Shown: positions 26,261 to 35,051 of the stretch, piece after piece
Position numbering within the stretch: position 1 is the first letter of the stretch
Layout of the letters: every line of letters begins with the position of its first letter
NCBI GenBank assembly: GCA_019217005.1
Contig: JAHBNG010000055.1
Location: 1-64,000 of the forward strand
Source of the DNA: Chloroflexi bacterium TSY
Lineage (GTDB): Bacteria > Chloroflexota > Anaerolineae > Caldilineales > Caldilineaceae
Direction: 5' to 3'
DNA length: 64,000 nt
The notes under the pieces: generated by a model
Database searches by the model: none
Told to the model about the DNA's origin: nothing
The model's input: only the letters and a program-made list of their open reading frames with translations
Translations under genes and position numbers: made by a program

Positions 26261-29164
26261 ATGACTTTACGAATCATTCCGATTCTGATTGCTTCACTTC
26301 TCTTCAGCGCATGTACTGGCTTACAACTACTACCTCAGGAGACAAACCTGATGTCGCCTGAAAGTTCTGAATCAGCATCTGTGGATGCCGCCGCGTTTGA
26401 TGCGAGTGCCTATCCGGCAGATGAACCCTTACCAATCGATCCTCAGATCAGAAAGGGTGTGTTAGACAACGGTTTCACCTATTATATTCGTCACAATGAA
26501 GAACCATCTGCGCGCGCTTCTCTTTGGTTGGCTGTAAATGCTGGATCGAATCAGGAGGACGAGGATCAGCTCGGAATTGCCCATTTCCTGGAGCATCTGC
26601 TTTTTGAAGGAACTGAGAGTTTCCCAGAAGGCGGAATCATTGAGTTTCTTGAATCTGTTGGTATGGAGTATGGACCAGACACCAATGCTCGCACTTCCTT
26701 TGATGAAACAGTCTATACAATTCAGATACCCACCGATGATCCCGATGTGGTGGATACCGGACTTCAAATTATGGAAGAATGGGCCGCTCATGCCCTGCTC
26801 GACGCTGACGAAGTGGAAGCCGAGCGCGGCATTATTGTCGAGGAGTGGCGACTGCGTCAGGAAAGTGCCACTGGACGTATCACTGAGCAGACGATTCCGT
26901 TTATCTTTGCAGATTCGCGTTATGCTGAGCGCTTGCCAATTGGCGATATGGACATCGTTCGGTCTGTTCCACCAGAGCGGATTCGCGACTTCTATGAGAC
27001 ATGGTACCGTCCCGATCTGATGGCTATCTTTGCCATTGGTGATTTCGACGATTTGGATCGCATCGAAGAACAGATCATTGACCGTTTCTCCGACATGATC
27101 ACACCAGCCGATGCTCAGCCGCGTGAATCCTATATCGTTCCATTTCACGACGATACGCGGATCAAGATCATTACCGATCCCGAGCAGACCCGCACCCGGA
27201 TTCAACTCCTGCGCAAAATGGAGAACGTAAAACCACAGACCCCCAATGAATTCCGTCAAGAGTGGGCCAAGGATCTAAGCTACCAGATTCTCAATGAGCG
27301 GTTGGATGAAATTGCCCGCGAGGTCGATGCTCCCTTCTTGAGCGCTGGTGGCGGGAATGGTACATACGTTCGCACCGTTGCAGTTGACTTTATGTCTATC
27401 CAGGTGGAAGATGAAAAGATCGCTCCCGGACTAGAGGCGTTTGCGGTTGAGGCAGAACGGGCTGACCGCTACGGCTTTACAGAGAGCGAGTTGGAGCGCG
27501 CCAAGATCAACTTCCTGCAATCCTACGAACGATCTTACAATGAACGCGCGAACCGAGACAATGAAAGTTACGCAAGCGAGTATTTACGTAACTTTTTCAC
27601 GGATGAATCGATTCCTGGTATCGAAGTCGAGTTTGGATTGGCTCAGGCGATTATCCCTGAGATCACGTTGGAGGAAGTGAATGCATATACCGGCGATCTG
27701 GTGAATCGTGAAAATCGGGTCGTGACGATTACCGCACCTGAAAAAGATGATGTGACGCCGCCAACCGAGGACGAACTAGCGACAATTTTTGAGAACGTGA
27801 TGACTGCGGACATCGAGCCTTTCGAAGAGGAGGTTGTGGAAGGCGAGTTGCTGGCAACGATTCCGGACCCAGTTGAAGTTGTTTCCGAAATGGTTTACGA
27901 AGAGGTTGGGATTACCGAGATTGTGTTGGCCAATGGCGTACGCGTCCTCATGAAACCCACAGACTTCAAAGACGACGAGATTGTCTTTAACGCGGTCAGC
28001 CCCGGCGGCTCTTCGCTTGTATCAGATGAGGATTTTCCGGAAGCCAGCACGATCGCCGATGTCATTACCCAGAGCGGTTTAGGCGCATTTGACCAGACTG
28101 CATTGGAGAAGTTGTTGACGGGGAAGACTGCCACGGTGATTCCCTATATCCGCGAGATTTCGGAAGGAATGGACGGGAGTTCGTCGGTCGATGATTTGGA
28201 GACCATGTTCCAGTTGATCTACCTCTATGCAACGCAACCCCGCATCGATGAGGATGCCTTCGAAGTCTTCCGCACCCAATTGCGGGCTGCATTGGTCAAC
28301 CGCGCCGCATCGCCGAGGGCTACATTGGGCGATGCACTCTCTGCAACGCTCTATGGAGAGACGATCCGTCGCGGTGCACTACCGCTTGAAGAGGTTGATG
28401 CACTTGATCTGGCGCGGGGCTTTGAGATCTACAAAGATCGATTTGCCAATATGGGAGATTTTGCCTTCAGCTTTACGGGCAGCTTTGCAGTCGAAGAACT
28501 GACCCGCCTTGCCCGGATTTACTTGGGCAACCTTCCCACAATCGATCGAGAAGAGACGTGGCAAGATGTAATCGATGGGCCGCCAACTGAAGCTGTTGAA
28601 ACAACGGTCTACAAAGGGGAAGGGGAACAGAGTGTTGTCTATCTCATCTTTCCTGCTCCATACGACCCGTCACCAGAAAATGCCCTTGACCTAGAAGCGC
28701 TCAAAAACGTATTGGACACAAGAGTTCGCTTAACCATCCGTGAGGAGATGGGGGCGGCTTATTCATCGGGTGCTTTTGCTGCGACCAGAGAACAGCCAGA
28801 TCAGTTTTCTCTGATGTATGTCTACTTTGTGACCGATCCAGAGCGGGTGGACGAACTAGTGGATGTAACTTTCGACATTGTGGAAGATGTACAGACCAAT
28901 GGTGTGGACGATGAATTGACCGAAACCACAAAGGCACTCGAACTGGCTGCCGATGAAGAAAACCTAGAAGACAACGGCTACTGGCTCAACGCGATGAAGG
29001 AATATGTGATCTATCCGGGCAAAGATTTGAACGATATTTTGACTGCACCCGAACGGATCAACGCTCTGACGGCTGATGGTATTCAATCTGTGGCCCAAGA
29101 GGTGATTGACACGGGGCGATATGCCCGTATCGTTCTCCTTCCTGAAGCAATGGAAGGGGAATGA
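26261..29164 (+). CDS. M16-family (insulinase/PqqL-like) zinc protease lipoprotein
   Basis: 967 aa. The lipoprotein signal reads ILIASLLFSAC. The N-terminal M16 half has the inverted zinc motif HFLEH (His108, Glu111, His112), the third ligand Glu at about 188 in EAERGIIVEEWR, and an R-rich partner region. The second M16 half (residues about 560-960, SETVYEEVGITEIVLANGVR-like start) lacks HxxEH, as usual for the structural half. It probably degrades peptides at the cell surface. The ATG at 26261 has GGGAG 8 nt upstream; the in-frame TTG at 26246 is less likely. It stands alone, and a 10-bp inverted repeat (CATTACGCAC, 29191/29213) follows it. Confidence 0.9.
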   Translation: MTLRIIPILIASLLFSACTGLQLLPQETNLMSPESSESASVDAAAFDASAYPADEPLPIDPQIRKGVLDNGFTYYIRHNEEPSARASLWLAVNAGSNQEDEDQLGIAHFLEHLLFEGTESFPEGGIIEFLESVGMEYGPDTNARTSFDETVYTIQIPTDDPDVVDTGLQIMEEWAAHALLDADEVEAERGIIVEEWRLRQESATGRITEQTIPFIFADSRYAERLPIGDMDIVRSVPPERIRDFYETWYRPDLMAIFAIGDFDDLDRIEEQIIDRFSDMITPADAQPRESYIVPFHDDTRIKIITDPEQTRTRIQLLRKMENVKPQTPNEFRQEWAKDLSYQILNERLDEIAREVDAPFLSAGGGNGTYVRTVAVDFMSIQVEDEKIAPGLEAFAVEAERADRYGFTESELERAKINFLQSYERSYNERANRDNESYASEYLRNFFTDESIPGIEVEFGLAQAIIPEITLEEVNAYTGDLVNRENRVVTITAPEKDDVTPPTEDELATIFENVMTADIEPFEEEVVEGELLATIPDPVEVVSEMVYEEVGITEIVLANGVRVLMKPTDFKDDEIVFNAVSPGGSSLVSDEDFPEASTIADVITQSGLGAFDQTALEKLLTGKTATVIPYIREISEGMDGSSSVDDLETMFQLIYLYATQPRIDEDAFEVFRTQLRAALVNRAASPRATLGDALSATLYGETIRRGALPLEEVDALDLARGFEIYKDRFANMGDFAFSFTGSFAVEELTRLARIYLGNLPTIDREETWQDVIDGPPTEAVETTVYKGEGEQSVVYLIFPAPYDPSPENALDLEALKNVLDTRVRLTIREEMGAAYSSGAFAATREQPDQFSLMYVYFVTDPERVDELVDVTFDIVEDVQTNGVDDELTETTKALELAADEENLEDNGYWLNAMKEYVIYPGKDLNDILTAPERINALTADGIQSVAQEVIDTGRYARIVLLPEAMEGE

Positions 29165-29190
29165 GAGAGAAAGAAGGCTATTCTAAAATA

Positions 29191-29222
29191 CATTACGCAC
29201 GGGGTATACGTAGTGCGTAATG
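29191..29222. repeat. 10-bp-stem hairpin after the M16 gene
   Basis: CATTACGCAC and GTGCGTAATG are separated by 12 nt, 26 nt past the M16 stop. It may act as an mRNA 3' end, but there is no T-run. Confidence 0.35.
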
Positions 29223-29319
29223 CGTGTACCAGCTGAGAATATCGTTTTGTTGCAAGAGTCTATTTCTCCATTTGGGTACTTATACCGAAATCAACTTGGA
29301 AATCGGATGGGCTAATCTT

Positions 29320-29375
29320 CCGGGAAGGGGTCACAGACGGATTCGTTAGCCGGACTGTTTCTGACCCCTTCCCGG
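29320..29375. repeat. 14-bp palindrome overlapping the IS110 left end
   Basis: CCGGGAAGGGGTCA (29320-29333) faces TGACCCCTTCCCGG (29362-29375). The right arm overlaps the start of the sequence shared by both IS110 copies (CTTCCCGGACACGCTT, 29368). It may be the insertion target of this copy. Confidence 0.55.
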
Positions 29376-29529
29376 ACACGCTTAGTCAGTAAGAGAGATA
29401 CCAAATAGGCGCGTTGAAAAGAGTCGGAAAAAATCAACAATTCCGACTTTATGTAAACTTGGGTATTGAGCTGGTAGCAAGTAGACATAAGAGAGAAATC
29501 AAAGGCAATCAAGAAAAAAAACAGTAGCA

Positions 29530-29617
29530 GCAAAAGTCGGGTACAAATTTTTCATGCAAACAGAGGGCTGCTCTAGGATTTCACCCCTTATGGTCATTTT
29601 TTGTACCCGACTTTTGC
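29530..29617. repeat. 88-bp inverted repeat inside IS110 copy 1
   Basis: GCAAAAGTCGGGTACAAA (29530-29547) and its perfect complement (29600-29617) lie between the recombinase stop and the element end. Copy 2 lacks it, so it is a separate small insertion or a lineage-specific 3' end. Confidence 0.55.
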
Positions 29618-29645
29618 CGTAGCTGAAAAAAAGAAAGCAGAAAAA

Positions 29646-30863
29646 CTAAGCTTGTGGTCGACGACGGATAGTTCGTTGACGAATGTGGAAAGATTCGTCA
29701 TAGGTGGTTCGGTCTTGCCACATTTTCCAAAGAATGGCCAGCCAGCGGTTGGCTAAAGCCCGATGAGAGCGACTGACCGAGTGGCCCTTTTGACGAGCTT
29801 GTGTAAAGTAAGCCGAAGCCCAGCGAGATTGCTGGCGCGAAGAACGAGCCAGTTGCTGAGAAAAGTAACGAAACTCTTTATCACAAGAGCGGCGAAAGTG
29901 GACCAAGTGGACTTTGCCACTTTGGTTGGTAACGGGAGCCGTGCCAGCTAAAGTCTGGACCATGCTGGAATGGGGGAAGCGGCGGCGATCTTCGCCAAAT
30001 TTGACCAGCAAAGAGGGAGCCAAGAGCTCTCCTGCGCCCGGCAGGGAAGCAAAAATGGGGTGATCCTCGTGTTGCAGAAAAAGAGAGTTCAACTGTTGGA
30101 GTGTTGCTTGCTTGGAGTTGAGGGTATGGAGCAAGAGTCGGGCAAGTTGCTGGGCTTGAACTTGACAAGCTTGGGCAACACCCGGAGCTGAACGGGGATG
30201 TTGTGTGGTCAAGGCATCAAAACAGGTGAGCCATTTGGAGGGCTGATTATGTTTATGTTGCTTGAGAAAGACCTGAAATTCATCATAGGTTGCTTTTTCT
30301 GCTGCTTGCGGCGACGGATAAGCCAGAATCAGATGAGCTGCAATGGGCGATGGCCAACTAAAGACATTGAGCAAAGCGGGATGGTATCTGAGCAAACAAC
30401 TACGCAAGCGATTGGAGACAGCAACCGTTTCTTTGCGCCAAAACTCGGTCATGCTCACCACGATGCGCATTTGCTGGAGTAATTCACTCCCTGGATGCCA
30501 AGGATAGAATCGGTGAACATCTGTTCTGACCAGTTCAGCTATCGTATATGCATCACTTTCATCAGTGCGAGCACCGCTCTGATTGTACCTCGCCCGACTT
30601 GCTTTGACCACGTTCGGTGGGAGGACATATAGATTTGTATACCCAGCATCCCATAAGTAGTCAATTATCAGATTATGTGCTGTCTCTAATCCGATTCGAC
30701 ATTTTTCATGGCCGATATCCATCGTTTCTCGCCACTTTTCTAGTTGCTTAAAGCCATCCACACTATGTTCTATTGTCATGTAGTTAATTCGACGACCGTT
30801 TTCATCCGTTATCATTACATCATGTTTTGTTTCACTCCAGTCTATTCCTATGAATATCTGCAT
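29646..30863 (-). CDS. IS110-family recombinase (DEDD), apparently intact
   Basis: 405 aa. The N-terminal RuvC-like domain has the four acidic residues in place: Asp8 in GIDWSETKHD, Glu60 in GLETAHN, and Asp101 and Asp104 in RTDESDAYTIAEL. A coiled-coil region follows. The C-terminal Tnp_20 domain has SLPGAGELLAPSLLVKFGED and the catalytic-serine region GTAPVTNQSGK. IS110 recombinases are directed by a bridge RNA encoded in the element's non-coding end. The start at 30863 is supported by GAGGAGG with 6-nt spacing; a longer start at 30878 is not. This copy shows no lesion, unlike copy 2. Confidence 0.9.
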   Translation of the reverse strand: MQIFIGIDWSETKHDVMITDENGRRINYMTIEHSVDGFKQLEKWRETMDIGHEKCRIGLETAHNLIIDYLWDAGYTNLYVLPPNVVKASRARYNQSGARTDESDAYTIAELVRTDVHRFYPWHPGSELLQQMRIVVSMTEFWRKETVAVSNRLRSCLLRYHPALLNVFSWPSPIAAHLILAYPSPQAAEKATYDEFQVFLKQHKHNQPSKWLTCFDALTTQHPRSAPGVAQACQVQAQQLARLLLHTLNSKQATLQQLNSLFLQHEDHPIFASLPGAGELLAPSLLVKFGEDRRRFPHSSMVQTLAGTAPVTNQSGKVHLVHFRRSCDKEFRYFSQQLARSSRQQSRWASAYFTQARQKGHSVSRSHRALANRWLAILWKMWQDRTTYDESFHIRQRTIRRRPQA

Positions 30864-30904
30864 TTTTGACCTCCTCATTCACTTGAGGATTGCCTTTGGT
30901 CATT

Positions 30905-31125
30905 TTTTTCGGACGCTCTTTTCCGTTTTCCTATTATGGCATTCGAGATGCTACACGCTTGCGACGGTTCTAGGCGTCGGCTTGGTGGACTGTCCGGGAA
31001 GGGCGGTCGCACCGCGGGAAGAGGGCGGTCCTTTTTACCAAGCCGGAGTTCGATTCCGAGTGACAGCTTCTCTCTTTCTGTCTCTCTCATTCTAACTCCT
31101 TTCCTATATTATCTAATAGGAAGAT
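30905..31125 (-). ncRNA. candidate IS110 bridge RNA, copy 1
   Basis: This is the non-coding stretch 5' of the recombinase, conserved with 40905-41148. It folds into a closing stem CGGCTTGGT (30978-30986)/ACCAAGCCG (31037-31045) around a large loop, plus hairpins GCAT-TCGAG-ATGC (30939-30951) and CGACG/CGTCG with a variable loop. The copy-2 stem is CGACCTGGC/GCCAGGTCG, giving three compensatory changes. The large loop holds TGTCCGGGAAGGG (30991-31003), the exact reverse complement of 13 nt at this element's left end (29366-29378). These are the expected traits of an IS110 bridge RNA with a donor-guide segment. Exact ends are unknown. Confidence 0.7.
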
Positions 31126-31149
31126 GGGTTGGCGGAAACTTCGGTCCCT

Positions 31150-31215
31150 AAGTTGACAAAACGGCCACCGGTTGAAACCGGCGTCTGCCACGGGAAACCT
31201 GCCTAAGCGGGTTTG
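31150..31215. repeat. REP-like hairpins (CCGGTTGAAACCGG and AAACC..GGTTT)
   Basis: Two short consecutive stems, ACCGGTTGAAACCGG and GGGAAACCTGCCTAAGCGG, resemble common small repeats of environmental genomes. No gene lies in 31128-31537. Confidence 0.4.
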
Positions 31216-31234
31216 GTTTATTCATTCGCAGTAG

Positions 31235-31455
31235 ACCGCAACGCGGAGTCGCCATGCATGGCGCGCCATATATGGCGCAGCATTCTCTAACGCGAACGGG
31301 ACCGGCGTTAGAGATTACACGCAGTAGGATTTCTCAGAGGTAGAGCGTTCAAATGGCGAAAAAAGACGCAGTAGAGAATCTCGGACCATTTGGCACGCTC
31401 GAGTCTGTTTTGACTGAGAAGTGCAGGATTATGTCTACTGCGTGTAATAGAGAAT
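31235..31455. repeat. MITE with ATTACACGCAGTAG ends, copy 1
   Basis: The 135-bp core (31314-31448) is bounded by ATTACACGCAGTAG and CTACTGCGTGTAAT. It is almost identical, in opposite orientation, to 43672-43806. The homology extends leftward through the palindromes GCCATGCATGGC and GCCATATATGGC to about 31235; copy 2 has only one such palindrome. Confidence 0.75.
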
Positions 31456-31489
31456 GCCTCCTCCTCCACTAACTTTATGACATTGATTT

Positions 31490-31562
31490 TATACTAAGCA
31501 GCGCCATAAAATAACACTTTTTAGTCGAGGTAGAATGTTATAATGTGCTGCTGCGGAGTATA
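31490..31562. repeat. 73-bp palindromic-ended repeat, copy 2
   Basis: It begins TATACTAAGCAGCGCCATAA and ends TGTGCTGCTGCGGAGTATA. It has the same length and ends as 14417-14489. It overlaps the 3' end of the deacetylase-like pseudogene and encodes its last eight residues and stop. Confidence 0.65.
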
Positions 31563-33257
31563 ACCTGTCGCCGTTCCCCCTTCAACAAATCATGTAACGT
31601 GAGCGTTTGATAGAGATGTCCCCATCGTTCCTGCTCACCCGTCGTGCTCTTTGTTGCGTCGATCGCAACGTCAATCGGCAGGAGGATTGTGAGCGCATCT
31701 AATCGATGGGCGCATGTAACGATGAAGCCTGCGGGATCAATCTCAATGCGCACGCCATCACGTGCTTCGGTCCAAGCAAGCCACTCATCGGCTGAAAGGA
31801 TAGACATTCCTTCTGCCTGCGCCTGGTCCCAACATCCTTCAATCAGTGGGCTCGAATAGGTGGCAAAGCTCACCGGGTGGGAGTTGAGCGTCACCGGCGT
31901 GTAGAAGTTGCGGGCTGCTTGCTGGATAATCTGTTCGGTTTCCATCAATGCTCGTTTCACGGTCCACTTAAAACTGAAGACAAACTTGGGGTGGATCAGC
32001 ACCTCTTCAGTCCACAGAGCGGGTTGTTGATAACAGTCAATCACCGTGCCGTTGGTCTCCACAAAACGCAATGGCCGCCCCGACCCCGACATGTAGCCCA
32101 ATGAAAAAGGGTGAACGCTGAGATAGTTCAGATCCATGCGAATGCCCAAATCAGCCAGGAGTTGGGCCGCTTCGACATAGCCCAACCAGCGCACTGCATG
32201 TTGGCGAATCGTACGCGGAATCCGTCCAAACTCACGCTGGTGACGAGCGACATTCTCTCGCAACATCTGCGGCACAAAATGGCGTTGCTCTGCTTCCTGC
32301 GCCAGTCCCGATTTGACGTCTGCTTCTGATGCTGGATGAACCGTAAAGGTATGCCCTTCCTGCTCCCAAGCGTCCATGTGGGCGGGAGTCAGATGGGTGT
32401 TGGGCACCACGTAGAAGGAGCAGTGGGCCTCTCGTTGCTTTAGACCAGTGATCAGCGTCTCAAATTGCTCAAGTGTTGACCAGTCATCATCGCTGGTCAT
32501 CAACATGACGCTGGTTTGCGTGGCCTGTGGATAGTACCAAATGCGCGGGCGAGGTGAAAGCGTTTCAATCAGGCGAGCCAACCATGCAGTCTGCAAATCT
32601 GCCTGAGGAAGCCGCATTTGCTCGACGTCAAGTTGATCAACGAACAACTCGCTGGGTCGATAGATACCGTCCAACCCGGCAAACGACAAATCTGCGCGAG
32701 CAGGGTTCCCTTGTCGCAGTCGCGCCACGGCATGAGGGAGGTCGTACGCGAAGAGAATCGCTTTGCCTCTACCCGCTTGAAGCACCATGGCACCAGGAAT
32801 TCCATTTGGCGAATCAGAGTCACGTTCTGAATTGATTGTGGCGAGCAGGCGAACATCTCCATCACCAGGATGCGTCCAGGATACAGCAGGAACCACCACT
32901 TGTACCGGCTCCAACGACAGTCCTTGATTGATCGACGCTGAGCTTTCCAGATGAAGATAGCCATCTTCGATTCCGCGGTACTGGGCTTGCAGTCCAAACT
33001 TATGTACCAGAGATGGTGCAGGCAAAAAGGCGATGAGCTTGCCGCCTTGGTGGACGTAGTGGGTGAGTAGCTCGACCTGCGAAGCGGTTGGCGTCATGCG
33101 CGGCAGAAGGCACCAGATCGTGTGTCGCCAGCGTGGCTGCGTCAATATTTGCTAATTCAGCTTCAGCATAGTCAGCAAAGCCCTCCGACCGCAATATCTC
33201 AACCAGATAATGGCTGTAGATGGCGTGTGGATCAGTTGAGGAATGGAGCAAAAGCAT
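31538..33257 (-). pseudogene. polysaccharide deacetylase-like protein with one frameshift
   Basis: Two overlapping open frames form one protein of about 570 aa. The natural start is at 33257 (MLLLHSSTDPHAIYSHYLVE...), running to LATHDLV. After one extra base near 33111 the frame continues LLPRMTPTASQVELLTHYVH and onward to 31538. The N-terminal 200 residues look like an amidotransferase-like fold (FLPAP, GRGKAILFAYDLPHAVARL). The C-terminal half, with MLMTSDDDWSTLEQF and GHTFTVHPA, matches the polysaccharide-deacetylase (NodB-like) pattern with an Asp pair. Its start lies 3 nt past the AAA-protein stop, suggesting coupling. The final residues come from the 73-bp repeat. The enzyme's substrate is unknown. 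Confidence 0.6.
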
Positions 33258-33260
33258 GTG

Positions 33261-34865
33261 TTAAGTTGTTCCTGTGGCAACAAAAACCGGCTTGACGAGC
33301 ACGTCTGTTTCCTGGTTCGCTTGCTCGGCCTCGTATTTCTGGCGGTTCTCATCGTCGATGTACTCTACAAAAAAAATGAGCCAGATTTCGCTCAACTGCA
33401 ACTCCTTGCCGTAGCGCGCTGCCTGACGAACGGCTTTGGTGTACTCGTAGGTATCGATATAGGTTTTTAACTCGAGACCGTAAATCTGGTTGGCGTAGTG
33501 TAAAAGGAGATCGATTTTGCCATTCCCCGTGGGAAATTCTGGCAGAACCCGACCGTCGCGTCGCTGCAGAAATTTTGCCAAATAGAGATAGAGACTAAAA
33601 TGGAAGATGGCTTCATAGGGGCGTAGGTCAGCGCGGACGGGTACATCTCGTAGAAGCCAACTGCGATTGTCTTGCAAATATTGCTCATAACGCCGCATGA
33701 GATTGCGAATGTTCAGACCATTGGATGTAATGATGCCACTTAGATCCTCAAAGGGTCTGTATAGCTGCCCCACATCGTTTACGATCAGATTGGCGAAATA
33801 ATGAAAGAGTCGCTTCTGTATCAGCGGGCAGGGGAATTTGACGTAATATTTGTCAGGACCTTCTGTTTCCCAGTCGATCACACCATTCATATAGAGAAAG
33901 TTAAGGTTGGGATCATCATAGCGAAAATCCATCTTTTCATCGGTCTGGAAGAGTTCTAGCACCACATCTTTATAGGGTTCTTGTTTTGCTTTACTGATAA
34001 TGTTGACAATGTTGGCGTTGGGCAATACATGAATCGCTGCGCCATAGGCATGGGCGAAGACGTCCATATCCAGGGGGCGTTCAGGGCGTTCGTTATAAGT
34101 TTCGGTCAATAGCTCTCCTAGCCATGAGGTTAATCCGGGCTGACCTTGGGTTTCATAGAAGACCTGATCAATGACAGCCTGTTCAACAACTTGCCCACTT
34201 TCCTGTTCATACCACCGATACATCGATTCAACTTCTTCAAACGTGAGATTGGGAATATGGAGGCTGCGCTGCACATTAAACGGTGAGCCTGATTTGTTTT
34301 CGATGCCTAATACACTGCGCACGCCAATCAGCGCTACGCCGTGTAGTTGATACTCCTTCTCGGCCCTCGGTACTCCAAATTGACCTTGACGTGCATTGTA
34401 AATATTGCGAAACATCCCTGCAAGACCATTAATTGCCTCTTGGATGAGAGCATCAAATTCATCCAGGATTAATATTAACGGTTTGGAGAGTACATCCCGC
34501 GTAAAGAGCCTGGACATTTCGCTTAATTGGTTCACGGGGTCGGTTTTGAGTTTAAGACTATGAATTACTCTTTCGCTAATGATGCGGGCAATCCTGTCTA
34601 CATCTGTGGTCAGTTTTAGATCCTCTAAACCGATTATTACAACATCGTATGTAGCATATTGCGGATCATGGTTTAACCCCGCCACCACCTGATGCATAAT
34701 CCAGGTCTTGCCTCGTTGGCGTGGTGCCCACACGGTGATGTAATGACCACCTTCATTTGGATCCTCACCAAGCAGTTGTCGAAATGCCCGATCCAATAGC
34801 TCTTTGCGTGGAACATAATAATGTAGCTTGGTATTTACTGGACCATAAGATGAAAATTTGCGCAT
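33261..34865 (-). CDS. AAA-like ATPase with C-terminal PD-(D/E)XK-type region
   Basis: 534 aa. The N-terminal ATPase resembles the AAA_35/'AAA-like' group: ..GPVNTKLHYYVPRKELLDRA, Walker A WAPRQRGKTW (46-55), Walker B LILILDEFDAL (130-140). A winged-helix-like middle follows. Near 450-470 the pattern KIDLLLHY...YGLELKTY resembles the D...ExK core of PD-(D/E)XK nucleases found with such ATPases. Roles proposed for the group include defence and signalling, none proven. The start has GGGAG 9 nt upstream. The coupled downstream gene is the deacetylase-like pseudogene. Confidence 0.75.
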   Translation of the reverse strand: MRKFSSYGPVNTKLHYYVPRKELLDRAFRQLLGEDPNEGGHYITVWAPRQRGKTWIMHQVVAGLNHDPQYATYDVVIIGLEDLKLTTDVDRIARIISERVIHSLKLKTDPVNQLSEMSRLFTRDVLSKPLILILDEFDALIQEAINGLAGMFRNIYNARQGQFGVPRAEKEYQLHGVALIGVRSVLGIENKSGSPFNVQRSLHIPNLTFEEVESMYRWYEQESGQVVEQAVIDQVFYETQGQPGLTSWLGELLTETYNERPERPLDMDVFAHAYGAAIHVLPNANIVNIISKAKQEPYKDVVLELFQTDEKMDFRYDDPNLNFLYMNGVIDWETEGPDKYYVKFPCPLIQKRLFHYFANLIVNDVGQLYRPFEDLSGIITSNGLNIRNLMRRYEQYLQDNRSWLLRDVPVRADLRPYEAIFHFSLYLYLAKFLQRRDGRVLPEFPTGNGKIDLLLHYANQIYGLELKTYIDTYEYTKAVRQAARYGKELQLSEIWLIFFVEYIDDENRQKYEAEQANQETDVLVKPVFVATGTT

Positions 34866-35051
34866 CGATCGTCTCCCAGCTTACGTGCCTGATCGGTTTT
34901 TGCTATTGTACTCTAGTTTATGGCAGGGAATCAATCGGACGAACTGGGTAAACGTTATAGTTTTGGACAGCATCAGGAGAATACATTGCTCAGGCGAAAA
35001 ATCGCATCTTTCATCTGGGAATGAAATCGATGATTTATTGCTTTGTCATTC

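Larger units (their letters stand above)
29368..31127 (-). mobile_element. IS110-family element, copy 1
   Basis: The limits are inferred from sequence shared with copy 2 (39512-41146). The shared left block is CTTCCCGGACACGCTT followed by GT..GTAA and GGCGCGTTGAA. The shared right block ends after CCTATATTA.CTAA.AGGAAG. It has no terminal inverted repeats, as expected for IS110. It holds one recombinase gene, a terminator-like stem 3' of it (GTCGGAA/TTCCGAC near 29432-29453), an extra palindrome (29530-29617), and a structured non-coding region upstream of the recombinase. Confidence 0.75.

Noticed and set aside
26462..27259. 265-codon minus-strand ORF
   Set aside because: Antisense to the M16 protease zinc-binding region, which is clearly coding on the plus strand.
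31040..31060. tRNA T-arm-like CGGAGTTCGATTCCG in IS110 copy 1
   Set aside because: No other tRNA arms, and the segment is not conserved in IS110 copy 2.
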